Shown one piece after another: positions 61,929 through 64,000 of a stretch of DNA of 64,000 nt. Source of the DNA: Desulfobacterales bacterium (lineage in GTDB: Bacteria; Desulfobacterota; Desulfobacteria; Desulfobacterales; JANQIE01); NCBI GenBank assembly GCA_028282295.1, contig JANQIE010000021.1:1-64000 (forward strand). The letters are read 5' to 3'. Position 1 is the first letter of the stretch. Every line of letters begins with the position of its first letter. The notes under the pieces are model-generated. The model did not search any database, was not told the DNA's origin, and saw only the letters and a program-made list of their open reading frames with translations. Both the position numbers and the translations under genes were made by a program.

Positions 61929-62963
61929 ATGGCGGAACACGCATCCACCAGGGACCATGATTCTTTAAGCCGCCGCTATGCCGGTTTTATTGAAAACTTA
62001 CCGGTTGGGGTTTATAGTGCCAATTTAACCGGGCGTTTTACCTTCTGTAACCGCAACATGGCGCGAATGTTCGGCTATGAAACGATCAAAGCGTTTTTGC
62101 GCTGTCCGGTGATAAGCCTTTTTCGCAATAAACAAGACCGCGATTTGTTGGTGCAAACGGTTATGAATCGCGGCAGGGTTGTCGATTTGCCCCTGGCGTT
62201 TGAAAAGAAAGACGGATCGGTTTTGTGGGGCGCCGTTACGAGCAATGCCTTTTTTGATGAGGATGGCCGTGTCATCCGGTTTGATGGGGTTGTAAGGGAT
62301 ATTTCCAGTGAAATTGATGATCAGACCGGTATTTCCCAGTTGGATGAAATGGCGGATTCGATCAGCGACATTGTGCTGGTGCTGGATGTGCAATGCGTTA
62401 TTCGGGATATCAATACCGCCGGCATCAGCTTTTTGGGTCAGGCTAAAACGGAACTGATCGGCAAGACATTTTACGACTTTTTGGTTCCCGGTTACAAGGA
62501 CCTTTTTGCGTTGCTCATGGCCGATATCGTGCGATTTGGCCGACAGGAAGGCGTGTTGCTGGCAAAAGGGGGCGATGATCGGAAACACTACGTGCAGTTT
62601 CACGCGTTTTTATCGAAGCACAAGGAACGCGCCCACTCTATCAAACTGATCGTGCGTGATGCCACCGACCGCTGGAAACTGCAACGTGAACGATTGGCCC
62701 AGGAAAAATTTCAGGGTGTGCTGGAAATGGCCGGTGGCGCAGCCCATCGACTAAACCAACCCTTGACAATTTTAAACAATATGATCAAAGAGGTGCTGGC
62801 GGATCTCCAAAGTGACGATCCTTTACAACACAAAATTGCCACCATGCACGACCAACTTGTTCGTGTAAATGATATTGTCCGCAAAATTAGCAGTGTTAAA
62901 AAATATGAAGCCATGGATTATGTTGCGGGGATCAAGATTGTTGATATAGACAAATCGTCCTGA
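61929..62963 (+). CDS. PAS-domain protein with histidine-kinase H-box, no ATPase domain
   Basis: 344 residues. A first PAS at about residues 18-125 (YSANLTGRFTFCNRNMARMFGY, then GVVRDIS), a second at about residues 137-245 (VLVLDVQCVIRDINTAGISFLG, then LIVRDATDRW), and a HisKA-type region at about residues 258-325 in which H273 lies in MAGGAAHRLNQPLTIL. A normal kinase would continue with a HATPase_c domain of about 110 residues. Here the protein ends about 20 residues after the dimerisation helices, with an in-frame stop. It may be a phosphotransfer or dimerising partner. AAGGAG precedes the ATG. Confidence 0.8.
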   Translation: MAEHASTRDHDSLSRRYAGFIENLPVGVYSANLTGRFTFCNRNMARMFGYETIKAFLRCPVISLFRNKQDRDLLVQTVMNRGRVVDLPLAFEKKDGSVLWGAVTSNAFFDEDGRVIRFDGVVRDISSEIDDQTGISQLDEMADSISDIVLVLDVQCVIRDINTAGISFLGQAKTELIGKTFYDFLVPGYKDLFALLMADIVRFGRQEGVLLAKGGDDRKHYVQFHAFLSKHKERAHSIKLIVRDATDRWKLQRERLAQEKFQGVLEMAGGAAHRLNQPLTILNNMIKEVLADLQSDDPLQHKIATMHDQLVRVNDIVRKISSVKKYEAMDYVAGIKIVDIDKSS

Positions 62964-63000
62964 ATGCGGTGAGATCAAAAAAATGAATAAGGTGAACCGA

Positions 63001-64000
63001 TGAAGAAGTTCGTTTTAATTGTTGACGATGATCAGGAAATGTTGTTGGCCGTCAAGGACGGTTTGGAAAAATATGACACGTCGTTGTCCGTGCTGATTGC
63101 TGGCGACGGTCTGATTGCGTTGGAGAAACTCAAGAAAAACACCGTTTCGGTTGTGGTCACGGATTTAAAGATGCCGCGCATGGACGGTATTTCATTGTTG
63201 GCGCACATCATGGAGCATTACCCGGATATTCCGGTCGTCATCATCACCGCGTACAGCACATCGGCGATGGAAAGAATGGCACGTGACGGCGGGGCCATCG
63301 GGTATATTGAAAAGCCGTTTATGATCGAAGGGCTGGCTAAAAAAATCAAGGTGGCCCTGCAGAAGGAATCTGACGGCGGCACCATGCAAAGCGTCTCGTC
63401 CGGTACCTTCCTGCAGATGATTGAAATGGAGCAGCGCACCTGCACCTTGCGAATGATTGACAAGACCACGGGCAGGCAGGGCGTCCTTTTCATCAACAGC
63501 GGGTGCCTGTTGGATGCGCGCATCGACAATCTGCAAGGTGTCGATGCGGCCTACGAAATTTTGTCGTGGGAGGAGGTTGCCCTGTCCATCCAGAATACGT
63601 GCCCCAAAGAAGAAAACCTGATCAATGTCGACTTGCAAGCCCTGCTGCTGGAGGCCATGCGCCGCAAGGATGAAAAAAACGAAGCCCGGCAGGCACCTTC
63701 GCCCCCAGCGGCGCAAAAGCCGGCCCCGGTACAGCCGGCCAAAGCGGCTCCGGCACCGAAAAAAACGGTCTTTTTTGCTAAAACCAAAAAAGAGGCCGGC
63801 CGGGCTGCGAAACAGCTGGCGGTATCGCCGCCGCCGGCATCTGCACCGGTCGACAAGATCGGTGCCATTCGTCGAAGGCTGACGGATCGTTGCGGCGATC
63901 GTTGTGGCCTTGAGGATATCTATCAGGACGCGGCTTGGGATGGCTTTGTCAAGGTTTTGTCCCATTTCGGCTCTTTTTTCGGAAGCGGTGCGCTTAAAGC
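63001..64000 (+). CDS. Response regulator with DUF4388-like domain (runs off window edge)
   Basis: At least 333 residues, open to the last base. The receiver domain occupies about residues 3-120: FVLIVDDD acidic triad, D55 in VVVTDLKMPRMDG, a conserved T/A stretch IITAYS, and EKPF lysine. A DUF4388-like domain covers about residues 130-215 (TFLQMIEMEQRTCTLRMI, then GVLFINSGCLLDARIDN). A Pro/Ala/Lys-rich linker and a further region continue past the edge. ATG at 63001, 37 bases after the PAS protein, which is its likely partner. Confidence 0.85.

Overview
The window looks like chromosomal DNA from an anaerobic deltaproteobacterium (Desulfobacterota, probably a Desulfobacterales-type sulfate reducer). 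This is inferred from gene content: a UGA-containing HesB-like selenoprotein, an MglA-type GTPase with a roadblock partner, DUF342/FapA and zinc-ribbon sensor proteins, and an EF-G paralogue. No rRNA or other phylogenetic marker is present to confirm it. Coding density is moderate. The gaps between genes carry several families of long palindromic repeats.

Layout. 1-17.5 kb is mostly housekeeping: AMMECR1-domain protein, PpiD-like chaperone, tRNA-Ala, GerMN-domain lipid-anchored or membrane protein with an EF-G paralogue, M48 protease with TPRs, ParA/ParB, NYN RNase, DUF3842, an IspH-UbiA fusion, PlsY, Smr and FapA-like proteins. 17.7-34.2 kb is a catabolic island. It encodes every step of the inositol route described in Thermotoga maritima: IolG, IolM, IolN, IolO, then tagaturonate reductase, altronate dehydratase, KDG kinase and KDPG aldolase. 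It also has a CUT2-type ABC importer and two regulators, a LacI-type one for the plus-strand operon and an XRE-cupin one beside the minus-strand operon. 34.7-51.4 kb returns to housekeeping: tRNA-Phe, RsmE, ValS, NadC, a rhomboid with a DnaJ-like tail, a GGDEF response regulator, LepA, LeuC/LeuD-type dehydratase, FAH-family enzyme, a TrmJ-like methyltransferase, Ndk and an FmdB-like zinc ribbon. 51.4-56.3 kb holds a macro-domain protein, the selenoprotein, an enoyl-CoA isomerase/hydratase family protein, a TIGR01777 epimerase, a Cys-rich protein and a lipoprotein with a FliL-like tail. 56.7-64 kb is an all-plus-strand signalling cluster: roadblock protein, MglA-like GTPase, two uncharacterised partners, a zinc-ribbon/Cache/HAMP membrane protein, another uncharacterised protein, a PAS protein with a histidine-kinase H-box but no ATPase domain, and a response regulator with a DUF4388-like domain that runs off the edge.

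How the genes work together. In the inositol island, the importer brings substrate in. Two ring oxidations and a ring-opening hydrolysis give 5-keto-L-gluconate. Epimerisation and the hexuronate branch then give pyruvate and glyceraldehyde-3-phosphate. An identical 15-bp operator lies in the promoter of the LacI gene and just ahead of iolM. Motifs of the form ATTAAAT cluster upstream of the minus-strand genes.

Three palindromic repeat families recur between genes. Two of them have different terminal arms but share a related central module, and two gene 3' ends fall inside repeat arms. Several starts were placed by ribosome-binding-site spacing rather than by longest frame; these are noted per gene.
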